DNA of 64,000 nucleotides from G963662605 sp963667005 (GTDB lineage: Bacteria; Bacteroidota; Ignavibacteria; Ignavibacteriales; Ignavibacteriaceae): contig OY762937.1 in NCBI GenBank assembly GCA_963667005.1, positions 1,488,001 to 1,552,000 of the forward strand, given 5' to 3'. The position numbers and the translations under genes are program-made. The notes beneath the pieces were generated by a model, which did not search any database, was not told the origin of the DNA, and saw only the letters and a program-made list of their open reading frames with translations. Below, one piece after another: positions 1-8,916 of this stretch (positions are counted from its first letter, which is position 1; every line of letters starts with the position of its first letter).

Positions 1-179
1 TTAAGTGCAGAAGCAAACACGCTGTCAACGTTCAATCCGTGAGCATCTTTATACCCGAGCGAGAATATAGAATGCCCCGTCTTTGGTTTGACCATAATAT
101 TGACCGCTGCCAGAATAAGTGCAACGGTTAAGAGAATAATGATGACAGTTACCCGACGGCGTACTGAAAGTTTTTCGAT
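1..179 (-). CDS. Membrane protein N-terminus, partial (unknown family)
   Basis: An open frame runs off the left edge of the window. It begins just after the enoyl-CoA hydratase stop codon, in the same frame, and reads EKLSVRRR followed by a hydrophobic segment of about 18 residues (VTVIIILLTVALILAAV) and then a polar region. This looks like a basic N-terminus with one membrane anchor facing outward. No ATG, GTG or TTG lies between the upstream TAG (189-191) and the membrane segment. The best-placed candidate is an ATC codon (177-179), 6 nt after an AGAGG ribosome-binding site. The first ATG comes only after the membrane segment. The family is not recognisable from about 60 residues. The frame reading is direct; the unusual start is an inference. 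Confidence 0.5.
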   Translation of the reverse strand, partial: MEKLSVRRRVTVIIILLTVALILAAVNIMVKPKTGHSIFSLGYKDAHGLNVDSVFASAL

Positions 180-188
180 GACAGACCT

Positions 189-974
189 CTATCTATGAGT
201 AAAGTGAGGCGGGCGCTTTTCCAAAAACGCGCTCGTTCCTTCTTGAAAATCCTGAGTATTGACGCACTGTGAAAATAAATCTGCTTCCAGCCGGAGCCCG
301 TCTGGTAATTTCATATTTGCCGACTCACGAATAGCACGCATAAGCAGGTTAACAGCCTTACCCGGTTTGGATGCAATTTTGGCAGCAAGTTCTTTAGCCG
401 CCGGAATTAACTCATTAAGCGGAAGTACCTGATTGAGTAATCCGAACTCATATGCTTTGGATGCCGGAAATTTTTCCCCGGTGAGAAGAAATTCCGTCGC
501 GATAATTTTAGGAACGAGTTTAACTAATCTCTGCGTACCGCCGAATCCGGGGATGAGTCCGAGATCTATTTCAGGCTGACCGAATACCGCGTTATCAGAA
601 GCGAGTCTAATGTGGCATGCCCATGCCAATTCAGCGCCGCCGCCTAATGCAAATCCGTTTATAGCTGCAATAACAGGTTTTCTAAAATCTTCAATTCTGC
701 CAAAAACCCGCTGACCGAGTTCGGCATATTCTTCTGCTTTCGGTACGGTTAAATTATGGAGCTCTGAAATATCCGCACCGGCAACAAAGGCTTTACTGCC
801 TGTACCTGTAATAACGAGGCAGCGGATATCATCATCATGCTCAATATCGCGCAATGCTTCGCTCATTTCCTGCAAGCACAAGATATTCAGCGCGTTCAGC
901 TTTTCCGGACGGTTGATGGATAGAATCGCAATGTTGTTTTCAATTTCTACGCGGATGGATTGATACTGGCTCAT
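189..974 (-). CDS. Enoyl-CoA hydratase/isomerase (crotonase family)
   Basis: A 261-residue crotonase-fold protein, the usual family length. It has the oxyanion-hole segment around AGADISEL (about residues 66-73), the GGGAEL motif with the first catalytic Glu, and FGQPEIDLG with the second catalytic Glu, followed by GGTQRL. With both glutamates present, water addition to trans-2-enoyl-CoA (fatty-acid or butyryl/crotonyl-CoA metabolism) is the most likely reaction; the substrate chain length cannot be read. The ATG at 974 is preceded by AAAGGAG at good spacing. It lies 10 nt downstream of a barrel-protein gene and about 9 nt upstream of a membrane-protein gene, so the three may be cotranscribed, although the functional link is unclear. 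Confidence 0.9.
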   Translation of the reverse strand: MSQYQSIRVEIENNIAILSINRPEKLNALNILCLQEMSEALRDIEHDDDIRCLVITGTGSKAFVAGADISELHNLTVPKAEEYAELGQRVFGRIEDFRKPVIAAINGFALGGGAELAWACHIRLASDNAVFGQPEIDLGLIPGFGGTQRLVKLVPKIIATEFLLTGEKFPASKAYEFGLLNQVLPLNELIPAAKELAAKIASKPGKAVNLLMRAIRESANMKLPDGLRLEADLFSQCVNTQDFQEGTSAFLEKRPPHFTHR

Positions 975-984
975 GGTAGCTCCT

Positions 985-1575
985 TTATAAAGATATATAT
1001 AACGGTAATCGCAGCCTCATATCCACTGACAAGAATTGGTGTTCCGGATAATAATGGTATGATGCCATGATTTCTGCAAGAAACATCGAAACGCCCACCC
1101 CAACCTCATAGCCGAACTTTGTGCCGTCTTCATTATAACTTGGAATGCCGGAAGATAACTTATATTGGTGTAGTGTCTGGTATATCGCCAAATTACCGCC
1201 TACCTCAATGCATGGCATGATTATAACAAAGTTTTCCAATATCGGAGCAAAATAGTATCGCGCTCCGAGAGTGAACGGAACAAAATTAGTTGAGTAATGT
1301 GTATAGTCGGAAGATTGATAAAAATCTTGTGAGCCGGGAAATTGTTCATAGCCTACTTTTCCAAAGAGGAAAAAAGGCAGATACTCATTGTCGGTGTAAT
1401 CAAGGGAGAGGTTAAAACCTATTCCCATATTGCTTCTGTCTGAAAATACACCAATGGGCACACGTGGACCGGCATTGAAGGAGACAAACATTCCTCGTGC
1501 TTTATCCGACTGAGGCTGTGCTGGGTAAATATATGCACAACTAAAAACTATAAGAAAGAGTATTTTTTTATACAA
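985..1575 (-). CDS. Outer-membrane beta-barrel protein
   Basis: A 196-residue protein with a cleavable signal peptide (MYKKILFLIVFSCAYIYPAQ). Short alternating strands rich in aromatic residues and glycine follow (for example FVSFNAGPRVPIG, LFGKVGYEQFPGSQ, TNFVPFTLGARYYFAP) with a C-terminal strand ending in LRLPLYISL. This is typical of small 8-strand outer-membrane barrels of the OmpW/PorT-like type. The start is TTG at 1573-1575; no strong ribosome-binding site is visible, and no ATG begins a signal peptide in this frame. The specific function is not recognisable. The stop is 10 nt from the hydratase start, so they may form an operon. Confidence 0.6.
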   Translation of the reverse strand: MYKKILFLIVFSCAYIYPAQPQSDKARGMFVSFNAGPRVPIGVFSDRSNMGIGFNLSLDYTDNEYLPFFLFGKVGYEQFPGSQDFYQSSDYTHYSTNFVPFTLGARYYFAPILENFVIIMPCIEVGGNLAIYQTLHQYKLSSGIPSYNEDGTKFGYEVGVGVSMFLAEIMASYHYYPEHQFLSVDMRLRLPLYISL

Positions 1576-1781
1576 AACGTACCAAAATTATCAACTTAAA
1601 CTACAAAATTTATCGAACTTGGAAAAACTGCCCAAAATACTATCAATAATACATATAACTTACTATCTTTCGAGTGTAATAAACAAAGTTTTCCAATAAG
1701 ATGTTCAATTTCGGGGCGGGAAATTGGACCGTAATTTGAAATGACGATTTAAGTACGGAAATGTGTCCCGGCGCATAACAT

Positions 1782-4214
1782 ATGAGTTCTAAAAACCGCT
1801 TAATAATATTAGTAACATGTATAACCATCGGCTTTCTTGCCATATGTGGTTATATAGCTTATAAAACACTTATCCAGTCGCTTCCTGTTTACGACGGAGA
1901 AATCCAATCCTCCGGAGTTCATGCACAAGTAGAAATTTATCGCGATTCTCTTGCTATTCCATATATATTGGCAAAAAGTGAAGAAGACGCATCCTACGCG
2001 TTAGGATATGTACACGCCCAGGAACGGCTTTTCCAAATGGATATGATGCGCCGTGCAGCAGCCGGAAGGTTGAGTGAAGTGTTCGGCACAAAAACTTTGG
2101 CTTTTGATCAGATGTTCAAAACTGTCGGATTGGAGCAAACTGCAGAACGAATTTGGGCATCAGCAAGTCCGGTTACCAAAAAGATGTTAAGTGCGTACGC
2201 TGATGGTGTTAATAAATATATCGAAGACAATAAAAACCGCCTGCCGATTGAATTTGACATTCTTAATTACTATCCCTACCAGTGGAAGCCGCAACACTCA
2301 ATACTTATTATTAGAATGATGGCTTGGGAACTGAATATCAGTTGGTGGGCCGATGTAACATTTGCAGAAATTATAACCAAGGTCGGTCGCGAAAAAGCAG
2401 CAAGACTCATCCCTGATTATCCTGAAAACGGAAAAACTATAATTCCACAGTCGAATGCTTCGGTAAAACCAAAAGATGTCGCTTTTTTTGAGACTGATAA
2501 GGAGTTCAGAAAATTCATTGGTATTGATGGTACACACATCGGTTCGAATAATTGGGTCGTCAACGGTTCAAAATCAGTCTCCGGCAAAGCAATGATAGCC
2601 AACGATCCTCACCTTGCATTCAGGGCACCGGCAATCTGGTATGTTGCCTGCATTCGAGCCGGCAACTGGAACGCTGAGGGGATTACGCTTCCCGGTGTAC
2701 CCGCGGTGGTTATTGGTAAAAACGCGAACATTTCTTGGGGTTTGACCAATGTAATGGCCGATGATGCTGATTTTTATACCGAAACTCTCGATCCACAAAA
2801 AACCAAATACCTTGTAGATAACTCCTGGCGCGACCTAAAGTTTAGAGTTGATACCATCAAGGTTAAAGATACTAATGATGTAGTTTTACGGACAATGTAT
2901 ACGCATCGCGGACCGGTTATTTCGGGGATACATCCATTTGCTTTCAATGGCAAGGCGCCCGTAATCAGTATGCGCTGGCTTGGTAATGAGACTGGTGATG
3001 AGTATTACGCGTTTTATCTGACAAATCGTGCAAGAAACTGGGAAGAGTTCAAACAGGGTGTCAGGAATTTTACCGTCCCCGGTCAAAATTATGTATTTAC
3101 TGATAAGTCAGGTAATATCGGATACATTTGCGGCGCTAAGCTGCCGATGAGAAATAGTGTCTGCCCGTATTTTATCTATGACGGGACGCAAAGCAGCAGT
3201 GACTGGTGCGGCTATGTACCCGCTGACAAAATGCCCGAAGTTTTTAATCCCGCGCAAGGATTCATTGCATCAGCAAACAATAAAACCGCGAAGGATTTTC
3301 CGTATTACATTACCAACCTGTGGGAACCTTCATCCCGTATCGAAAGGATTTATCAACTTCTGACGGCGAAGGATAAATTTAGTCAGAAAGATTTTTCTGA
3401 TATCCAGATGGATGTTACATCTCCGTATGCCAAAGAAATGGCGGCTTTCATTGTCGGGGCATTTAAAGGTGTTAAAATTACCGATCAGAATCTGAAAAAT
3501 GCGCTCGATTTGATGAATGGCTGGGATTACAGTTTCAATACGGAATTACAGGCGCCAGCAATATATGCAGTCTATCTTAAATATCTTCTTCGTTATACCT
3601 TGGCAGATGATCTGGGTGAGGAACTATTCAATGAGTATCTTTCCGTGCCTAATATACCATACCGGGTTATTCTAAAATTATTAAAGACGAACGACGCGTG
3701 GATATTCGATAACTGTAAAACGTCGAAGGTCGAGACACGTGACGAAATAATCCGGAAAAGTTTTGCTTCTGCCGTTATAGAGTTAGAAAAGAAGCAGGGA
3801 GAGAACATACGGGAATGGCAATGGGGCAAGATGCATATGCTGACCATAAAGCATGCATTTCACGGAGCCGATAAGATTCTTGATAAAGTCGCCGATATTG
3901 GGCCGTATCCGGTTAGCGGAGACGGCACAACAATAAACAACGGAGAATATGCACTGCATGAATATCATGGGAATATTTCTCAATTGAAAACCAGCGAATA
4001 TGAAGATATTCTTGGCCCATCGATGCGGTATATATTTGATTGGGCAAATCCTGATGAATTTAAGATATCCCTGCCGACCGGTCAGTCCGGAAATCTGTTC
4101 AGCGGACATTATAAGGACATGACCGACAGGTACCTGCAGGGTGATTTTTACAATATAAAAACAGACATTAATTCGATTAAAAAGAACGGTCATTTACTCA
4201 TTATTGTGCCCTAA
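1782..4214 (+). CDS. Penicillin acylase family protein (peptidase S45, Ntn hydrolase)
   Basis: An 810-residue protein with an N-terminal membrane anchor (about residues 8-28), a typical S45 alpha-chain start (YRDSLAIPYILAKSEEDASYALGYVHAQERL) and the autocatalytic processing site G254-S255 in HIGSNNWVVNG. Ser255 would become the N-terminal nucleophile of the beta chain after self-cleavage. Downstream NDPHL, GLTN and FVASANN-like segments (here FIASANNKT) match the family. It probably hydrolyses amides outside the cytoplasm: beta-lactams, acyl-homoserine lactones or other acyl amides. The natural substrate cannot be deduced. Length agrees with the family (about 750-850). ATG at 1782 has no evident Shine-Dalgarno sequence. 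It stands alone between an oppositely oriented operon and a kinase gene. Confidence 0.88.
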   Translation: MSSKNRLIILVTCITIGFLAICGYIAYKTLIQSLPVYDGEIQSSGVHAQVEIYRDSLAIPYILAKSEEDASYALGYVHAQERLFQMDMMRRAAAGRLSEVFGTKTLAFDQMFKTVGLEQTAERIWASASPVTKKMLSAYADGVNKYIEDNKNRLPIEFDILNYYPYQWKPQHSILIIRMMAWELNISWWADVTFAEIITKVGREKAARLIPDYPENGKTIIPQSNASVKPKDVAFFETDKEFRKFIGIDGTHIGSNNWVVNGSKSVSGKAMIANDPHLAFRAPAIWYVACIRAGNWNAEGITLPGVPAVVIGKNANISWGLTNVMADDADFYTETLDPQKTKYLVDNSWRDLKFRVDTIKVKDTNDVVLRTMYTHRGPVISGIHPFAFNGKAPVISMRWLGNETGDEYYAFYLTNRARNWEEFKQGVRNFTVPGQNYVFTDKSGNIGYICGAKLPMRNSVCPYFIYDGTQSSSDWCGYVPADKMPEVFNPAQGFIASANNKTAKDFPYYITNLWEPSSRIERIYQLLTAKDKFSQKDFSDIQMDVTSPYAKEMAAFIVGAFKGVKITDQNLKNALDLMNGWDYSFNTELQAPAIYAVYLKYLLRYTLADDLGEELFNEYLSVPNIPYRVILKLLKTNDAWIFDNCKTSKVETRDEIIRKSFASAVIELEKKQGENIREWQWGKMHMLTIKHAFHGADKILDKVADIGPYPVSGDGTTINNGEYALHEYHGNISQLKTSEYEDILGPSMRYIFDWANPDEFKISLPTGQSGNLFSGHYKDMTDRYLQGDFYNIKTDINSIKKNGHLLIIVP

Positions 4215-4299
4215 ATTACGATTGAATATTTAAAGTCTGTTTATTTTGAAAAGTTTATTATTTTTCTTTGTATGAGAATTTAAAACAAGCGGTTTCTAA

Positions 4300-7200
4300 T
4301 TGTCTAGGTCGTTTACGAAAATATTTTCCCGGTTGTCTTTGGGCTCAAAGATATCTGTGCTATTCTCCCTCCTCATCACCGCAGTTGCGATATTTGTAAA
4401 TTTGTATTTTCCGGCCAGGCGCGAAGAGCAAGCGCTTAATTCCATGATAAGTAAGGCCCGGTATGTAGGCGAAATCATTTCAATTACTATATCAGAACCC
4501 CTTAAAAACGGTAACAAACAGTTAATTGAGCAGGAATTAAATTCTGCCAGCCGCCTCCACGAGCTACATTACCTTGTTGCATTTAATGATTCCGGAAAAG
4601 TCATTGCTTCATTCAATATTAGTAACGCATTTTACTCGGATTTTATCAACACCCACAAAGGGGTTGATTATGAGCGGGGTGTTGTAAAAATCAGAGTGCC
4701 GGTTAAAGCACAGGATGCAGTGATAGGGTATTTGTATGTGGGTATGTCTCTTTCGGAAATGCAGAAGGATGTCCAGTCAATCAGATACACAATAAGCATT
4801 CTGAGCCTCATCATCTTAGTTGGCGGCATTTTTATCATCTTTGTTTTGGTTGATATTGCGACAAAACCTCTTCGTGAAATAGTTGATGCCGTTAAAAAAA
4901 TTGCTGCCGGTGACCTTGATAAGCGTGCCCGCGTCGTGTATGATGATGAAGTCGGCGATTTAGCAAAATCATTCAATGAAATGGTCGCAAACGTTCAATC
5001 GGCTAATCAGAAACTTGAAGTGTTTAACAAATCCCTTGAACAGCTTGTCGGAGAACGGACAAGGGCTTTGCAAATAGAGGTTAATGAACATAAGAGGACT
5101 GCAGAGGCACTGCGCAGGAGCCAATCCCAATTACTGCGTGAACAAAAAATATTTATGGGCGGTCCCACAATTGTATATCGCATCAAGGAAATTGATGATG
5201 CCTATACGATGGAATACATATCTTCAAACATAACTCAATATGGATATACCCGCGAGGATATGATTGACTCCTCCATGTTTTTATCCATTATTCATCCTGA
5301 TGATATGGAGAGAATGACCGCGGAAATTCTATCAGCATTGCAAGCCAAAACTCCGAATTTTGAAAGCTATTTCAGGATTATCAAACGCGATGGTGATGTC
5401 CGGAACGTGTACAGTTTTACAACGGTGGTTCGCGATAGTGATGGCGAGTTCACGCATTTTGACGGCTATTTTATTGATATAACCGAAGGCAAGAAAGCCG
5501 AGAATGCATTATTAGAGAGCGAATCGAGATTTAGAACCATTTTTGATAAGGCCGGCGTCGGTATGATGCTGACCGATATTCATGGCAGAATATTCAACGC
5601 GAATGAAGCATTCCTTACATTTATCGGGTACAGTCTGTTTGAACTGAAAACAAAATCTATCATTGATATAAGTCATCCGGATGATGTCGAAGAGGAAGTG
5701 GGCTTATTTAAAGCTACACTAAGGGGTGAAAATCAATCTGCTCATTACCAAATTGAAAAGCGGTATATTCACAAAAACAGATCAGTTATATGGGGCCGTC
5801 TTACCGGCACATTTATTCGTGATTTGAATGGTGCTTTTCTATTCGGGTTTGGTACTGTGGAAGATATTACTCGCAGGCGGGTATCGGAAAATATCATTAC
5901 CAGTCAAAATGACACCCTTAAATATGCTGCAAAATCTATTGCCGCATTGTTGACGAACTATGATTATGCAGCATCATTGCATGCAGCAATACAAGTGTTG
6001 GGCGAAGGAAGCAATGTTGACCGGGCATACATTTTTGAGCTGAGTTTCGATGAGGAGAGGGATCTGGCGCTGCTGCACAAGAAAGATATATGGGCGCGTA
6101 ACGGCGATAGCAATCAGACTTTCGGCAAAGAAATTGAAGAGATGCAATACAATGAGATATTTACCAGATGGCATGAAAGCTTCTCAAAAGGCGAATCCAT
6201 TTATGGACTGGTGAATAATTTCCCGGAAAAGGAAAAAGAGTATTTATTGCAGTGGGGCATTAAATCCATTATTCTCGTTCCGATTGCGATCAGAAATGAA
6301 TTCGGCGGATTTTTAGGATTGGATCTTTTCACTGAAGACCATGAGTTTACTTCGAGTGAAGATTCCATTTTCCAGATGGTCGCTTCCAGTATAGGTGGAA
6401 TACTTGAACGCGAGAAGGTTAACCGTGAACTTGTCGGTGCTAAAGAAAGAGCAGTCGAATCAGATAGGCTCAAATCCACATTGCTCTCTAATATGAGTCA
6501 TGAATTCAGAACACCGATGAATGGTATTTTGGGATTCGCGGAATTATTAAGCGATGAACTTGAGGATTCACTCAGCCGCCAAATGGCAAGAAACATCCTT
6601 GATGCCGGCCACCGGCTAATGACGACACTGGATACCATTCTGGATCTTTCGCAGCTTGAATCAAGGAAGATTCAGGTTGCATTGACCGACGAGAAGCTGG
6701 TTGATGTTCTTCAACCAATGATGAGCCGCTACATGATTATGGCGGAGCAAAAGAAATTATCGTTTGAATATCTCGTGTTTGATGACAACATTTACGCAGC
6801 GATAGATGTTGAACTGCTGCGCAAAGTGATGCATAATATTATTGAAAATGCAATCAAGTTTACCAAGACAGGCGGTATCAGCGTCGAGATTAGTTCGGAA
6901 ATGACGGAAGACGGAAATCTGTTTGCTACGGTGGCTGTGCGTGATACCGGAATTGGAATATCGCCGGAGCACCAAAAAATAATTTTCCAGGAATTCAGGC
7001 AGGTAAGCGAGGGCTGGGGTCGCGGATATGAAGGCAGCGGCTTAGGTTTATCGGTCGCTAAGCGTATGGTAACGTTGATGGGAGGAGATATTCAACTCGA
7101 AAGTGAAGTGGGTTACGGAAGTGAATTTAAAATTGTTTTTAACGGCTTCCATCCGACTGATACGTTCGCGGTAAAGAATTCTTCAAAACAATTAGCGCTT

Positions 7201-7569
7201 GCCCATAAATCACTTTCTGTTCTTTTAGTGGAAGACAATTATATTAATAAGGATATGACCACTATATTTCTTAAGGGCCTTTGCTCAATTGACTATGCAG
7301 AAACCGGTGAACAGGCGATTGAGTTAACAAGGAAGAAAGTGTACGACATTATTTTGATGGACATTAACCTTGGAAGCGGGATGAACGGTGTTGAGGCGAC
7401 AAATGTAATCCGGAAGATAGAAGCATACCGGAATGTGCCTATTGTTGCATTAACGGGATTTGCCATGGCCGGAGATCGCGAGAACTTTTTGGCACAGGGC
7501 TTTTCGCATTATATTTGCAAGCCGTTTGACCGTCATCACTTGCTTCAACTGATAAATAGTATATTTTAG
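4300..7569 (+). CDS. Hybrid sensor histidine kinase (HAMP-PAS-PAS-GAF-HisKA-HATPase-REC)
   Basis: A 1089-residue membrane kinase. Domains in order: TM1 (about 18-35), a Cache-like extracytoplasmic sensor (about 36-160), TM2 (about 163-185), HAMP (186-238), a coiled coil, PAS 1 (about 280-395), PAS 2 (about 405-525), GAF (about 545-705), the HisKA dimerisation helix with the phosphoacceptor His734 in SHEFRTP, the HATPase_c N-box NIIENAIKF (about 847), the G-boxes DTGIGIS and GSGLGLS, and a C-terminal receiver with Asp1021 in ILMDINLG. All catalytic boxes are intact. The start is TTG at 4300; the next Met falls after TM1. It is followed 27 nt later by a free receiver protein, so the two probably form one phosphorelay. 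The signal is unknown. Confidence 0.93.
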   Translation: MSRSFTKIFSRLSLGSKISVLFSLLITAVAIFVNLYFPARREEQALNSMISKARYVGEIISITISEPLKNGNKQLIEQELNSASRLHELHYLVAFNDSGKVIASFNISNAFYSDFINTHKGVDYERGVVKIRVPVKAQDAVIGYLYVGMSLSEMQKDVQSIRYTISILSLIILVGGIFIIFVLVDIATKPLREIVDAVKKIAAGDLDKRARVVYDDEVGDLAKSFNEMVANVQSANQKLEVFNKSLEQLVGERTRALQIEVNEHKRTAEALRRSQSQLLREQKIFMGGPTIVYRIKEIDDAYTMEYISSNITQYGYTREDMIDSSMFLSIIHPDDMERMTAEILSALQAKTPNFESYFRIIKRDGDVRNVYSFTTVVRDSDGEFTHFDGYFIDITEGKKAENALLESESRFRTIFDKAGVGMMLTDIHGRIFNANEAFLTFIGYSLFELKTKSIIDISHPDDVEEEVGLFKATLRGENQSAHYQIEKRYIHKNRSVIWGRLTGTFIRDLNGAFLFGFGTVEDITRRRVSENIITSQNDTLKYAAKSIAALLTNYDYAASLHAAIQVLGEGSNVDRAYIFELSFDEERDLALLHKKDIWARNGDSNQTFGKEIEEMQYNEIFTRWHESFSKGESIYGLVNNFPEKEKEYLLQWGIKSIILVPIAIRNEFGGFLGLDLFTEDHEFTSSEDSIFQMVASSIGGILEREKVNRELVGAKERAVESDRLKSTLLSNMSHEFRTPMNGILGFAELLSDELEDSLSRQMARNILDAGHRLMTTLDTILDLSQLESRKIQVALTDEKLVDVLQPMMSRYMIMAEQKKLSFEYLVFDDNIYAAIDVELLRKVMHNIIENAIKFTKTGGISVEISSEMTEDGNLFATVAVRDTGIGISPEHQKIIFQEFRQVSEGWGRGYEGSGLGLSVAKRMVTLMGGDIQLESEVGYGSEFKIVFNGFHPTDTFAVKNSSKQLALAHKSLSVLLVEDNYINKDMTTIFLKGLCSIDYAETGEQAIELTRKKVYDIILMDINLGSGMNGVEATNVIRKIEAYRNVPIVALTGFAMAGDRENFLAQGFSHYICKPFDRHHLLQLINSIF

Positions 7570-7596
7570 CTGTAAAGAATTCGGAGGTGTTGTACG

Positions 7597-8007
7597 ATGA
7601 CTGTTTCAGATACAACAGATGTAAAAAAGATTGACATACTTCTTGTTGAAGATAATCAGGAAAACAAAGAAGTAATTTCATACTATATCAAAAATGTGGC
7701 TAACGTTGATTTTGCTGTCGACGGCCCATCGGCAATTGCCATGGCCGAAGCGGGGAACTATGCCATCATTCTCATGGATATCAATCTGGGGCTCGGAATG
7801 AATGGGATAGAGGCGACACAAAGGATCAGGAAACTACCCGGTTATCTAAATACTCCGATTGTTGCAGTAACCGCGTACGCTATGGTTGGGGATAGCGATA
7901 TTTTTCTAAATTCCGGATGCACGCATTATATTGCCAAACCTTTCTCGAAACGCGAAATGCTGGATTTAGTGGGGAAAATAGTGGAAGAATACAACATTTC
8001 AGTCTAA
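7597..8007 (+). CDS. Single-domain response regulator (receiver only)
   Basis: A 136-residue CheY-like receiver without an output domain. It has the acidic pocket VEDN (residues 18-21), phosphoacceptor Asp61 in ILMDINLG, the conserved T in AVTAYAM and the K in AKPF. The sequence closely resembles the C-terminal receiver of the preceding hybrid kinase (shared ILMDINLG, GMNGIEAT/GMNGVEAT, HYI-KPF), which suggests duplication of that domain. It has a strong ribosome-binding site, GGAGG, about 9 nt before the ATG. It is the likely phosphoryl acceptor or sink for the kinase. With no DNA-binding or enzymatic output it must act by protein contact or as an intermediate in a phosphorelay. Confidence 0.92.
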   Translation: MTVSDTTDVKKIDILLVEDNQENKEVISYYIKNVANVDFAVDGPSAIAMAEAGNYAIILMDINLGLGMNGIEATQRIRKLPGYLNTPIVAVTAYAMVGDSDIFLNSGCTHYIAKPFSKREMLDLVGKIVEEYNISV

Positions 8008-8045
8008 ATTCGGGTATTTAAATCCCCCACCCCCTTCTTAAAATC

Positions 8046-8074
8046 TTGACAATAAGAATAAAAATATTTATATT
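8046..8074 (+). promoter_or_regulatory. Sigma70-type promoter of the RND efflux operon
   Basis: TTGACA (8046-8051), a 17-base spacer and TATATT (8069-8074) form a near-consensus housekeeping promoter directed at tetR. The first repressor-type palindrome begins on the next base, over the expected transcription start near 8081. That placement is typical of autorepression. The implied leader before the tetR ATG is about 200 nt. Confidence 0.65.
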
Positions 8075-8102
8075 GGAAACGATAAAAACAAAAAATGTTT
8101 CC
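8075..8102 (+). promoter_or_regulatory. Candidate TetR operator 1
   Basis: Inverted repeat GGAAAC-N16-GTTTCC, directly abutting the -10 element and covering the likely transcription start. The same half-sites with the same 16-base spacer recur at 8148-8175, and 12 of the 16 spacer bases also match. TetR-family operators are dyads of this general size, so the product of the next gene is the likely binder. The binding itself is inferred. Confidence 0.55.
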
Positions 8103-8147
8103 CAAAAGTGAATATCTGCCTAAGCGGGTATTTTTTTTGACTCAAAG

Positions 8148-8175
8148 GGAAACGAAAAACACAGTAAATGTTTCC
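8148..8175 (+). promoter_or_regulatory. Candidate TetR operator 2
   Basis: Second GGAAAC-N16-GTTTCC dyad. It starts 73 bases after the first, close to seven helical turns, so both copies face the same side of the DNA. It lies in the leader downstream of the promoter. The matched spacer bases suggest a true duplicated site rather than a chance palindrome. Confidence 0.5.
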
Positions 8176-8221
8176 AACACCGTCAAAAGTTTTCTTTTGT
8201 GGTTGGAAGCATAAAATATTC

Positions 8222-8235
8222 CGGAGGAAACTCCG
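8222..8235 (+). other. Small GNRA-type hairpin in the tetR leader
   Basis: CGGAG-GAAA-CTCCG is a perfect 5-bp stem closed by a GAAA tetraloop. It contains a GGAGG Shine-Dalgarno-like sequence, but no start codon follows at usable distance; the tetR ATG is 42 nt downstream. It could structure the leader RNA. The function is unknown. Confidence 0.3.
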
Positions 8236-8277
8236 TCATAGTAACTAAGCATAATCCATTAAAACAGTATAATATTT

Positions 8278-8916
8278 ATGCACGAAGAAAATGAAGTTAG
8301 AAACAGAATTTTAGTAAAAGCCGAAGAAATGTTTTTTCAATACGGGTTTTCCCGTGTGACGATGGAAGAAATCGCTTCAGAACTTGGAATCAGCAAAAAG
8401 ACCCTCTATAAGTTCTTTAGTAACAAAGAACATCTGATGAAAGAACTTATTCTGAAGACAAAGTGTGAAGTCGGGGCGGTAATCGATTCGATAATCGAAG
8501 ATCAGAATCTTGAGTTTACAGCCAAACTTCAGAAATTGCTGACCTACCTCGGAATGCAATCCGGAAAATTCCATAATCCGCTTATGGTGGAAGTAAAGAA
8601 AAATTATCCCGACATCTATCACGAAGTAAAAGAGTTCAGAAGACAGAATTCCCATGATAAACTACTTCGCCTTATAGACGAGGGAATAAAGCAGGGAATA
8701 CTGAGAAATGATGTGAATCTCCATGTAGCTGCATTGATGTATGTCAATGCAATACACAACCTGCTCGGTCCTGAAGCGGTAGACAAACTTGACATTTCGC
8801 CGGAACTCGTCTTCAAAGAAATTATTAAAATTTTATTCGAGGGTATCTTTACCGACAAGGGTAGAGAAACATTTGAACTGAATGCAAAAATTGAAACTAA
8901 TAAGGAGAATATATAA
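8278..8916 (+). CDS. TetR/AcrR family transcriptional repressor
   Basis: A 212-residue TetR-family regulator. The N-terminal helix-turn-helix runs over about residues 10-55 (GFSRVTMEEIASELGIS, then KKTLYKFFSNKEHLM), the canonical signature of the family. The rest is a divergent all-helical ligand-binding and dimerisation domain. It is the first gene of a tetR-tolC-adaptor-pump operon, and its promoter carries two matched dyads, so autoregulation and control of the efflux genes are very likely. The ATG has no clear Shine-Dalgarno sequence. Its stop codon overlaps the next start by one base (TAATG), indicating translational coupling with the outer-membrane component. The inducing ligand is unknown. 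Confidence 0.92.
   Translation: MHEENEVRNRILVKAEEMFFQYGFSRVTMEEIASELGISKKTLYKFFSNKEHLMKELILKTKCEVGAVIDSIIEDQNLEFTAKLQKLLTYLGMQSGKFHNPLMVEVKKNYPDIYHEVKEFRRQNSHDKLLRLIDEGIKQGILRNDVNLHVAALMYVNAIHNLLGPEAVDKLDISPELVFKEIIKILFEGIFTDKGRETFELNAKIETNKENI

Noticed and set aside
3783..4193. Minus-strand frame of 136 codons
   Set aside because: Lies entirely opposite the penicillin-acylase gene and has no recognisable motif.
8268..8273. TATAAT directly before the tetR ATG as a leaderless promoter
   Set aside because: No -35 at usable distance, and a much better promoter with an abutting operator is present at 8046-8074.
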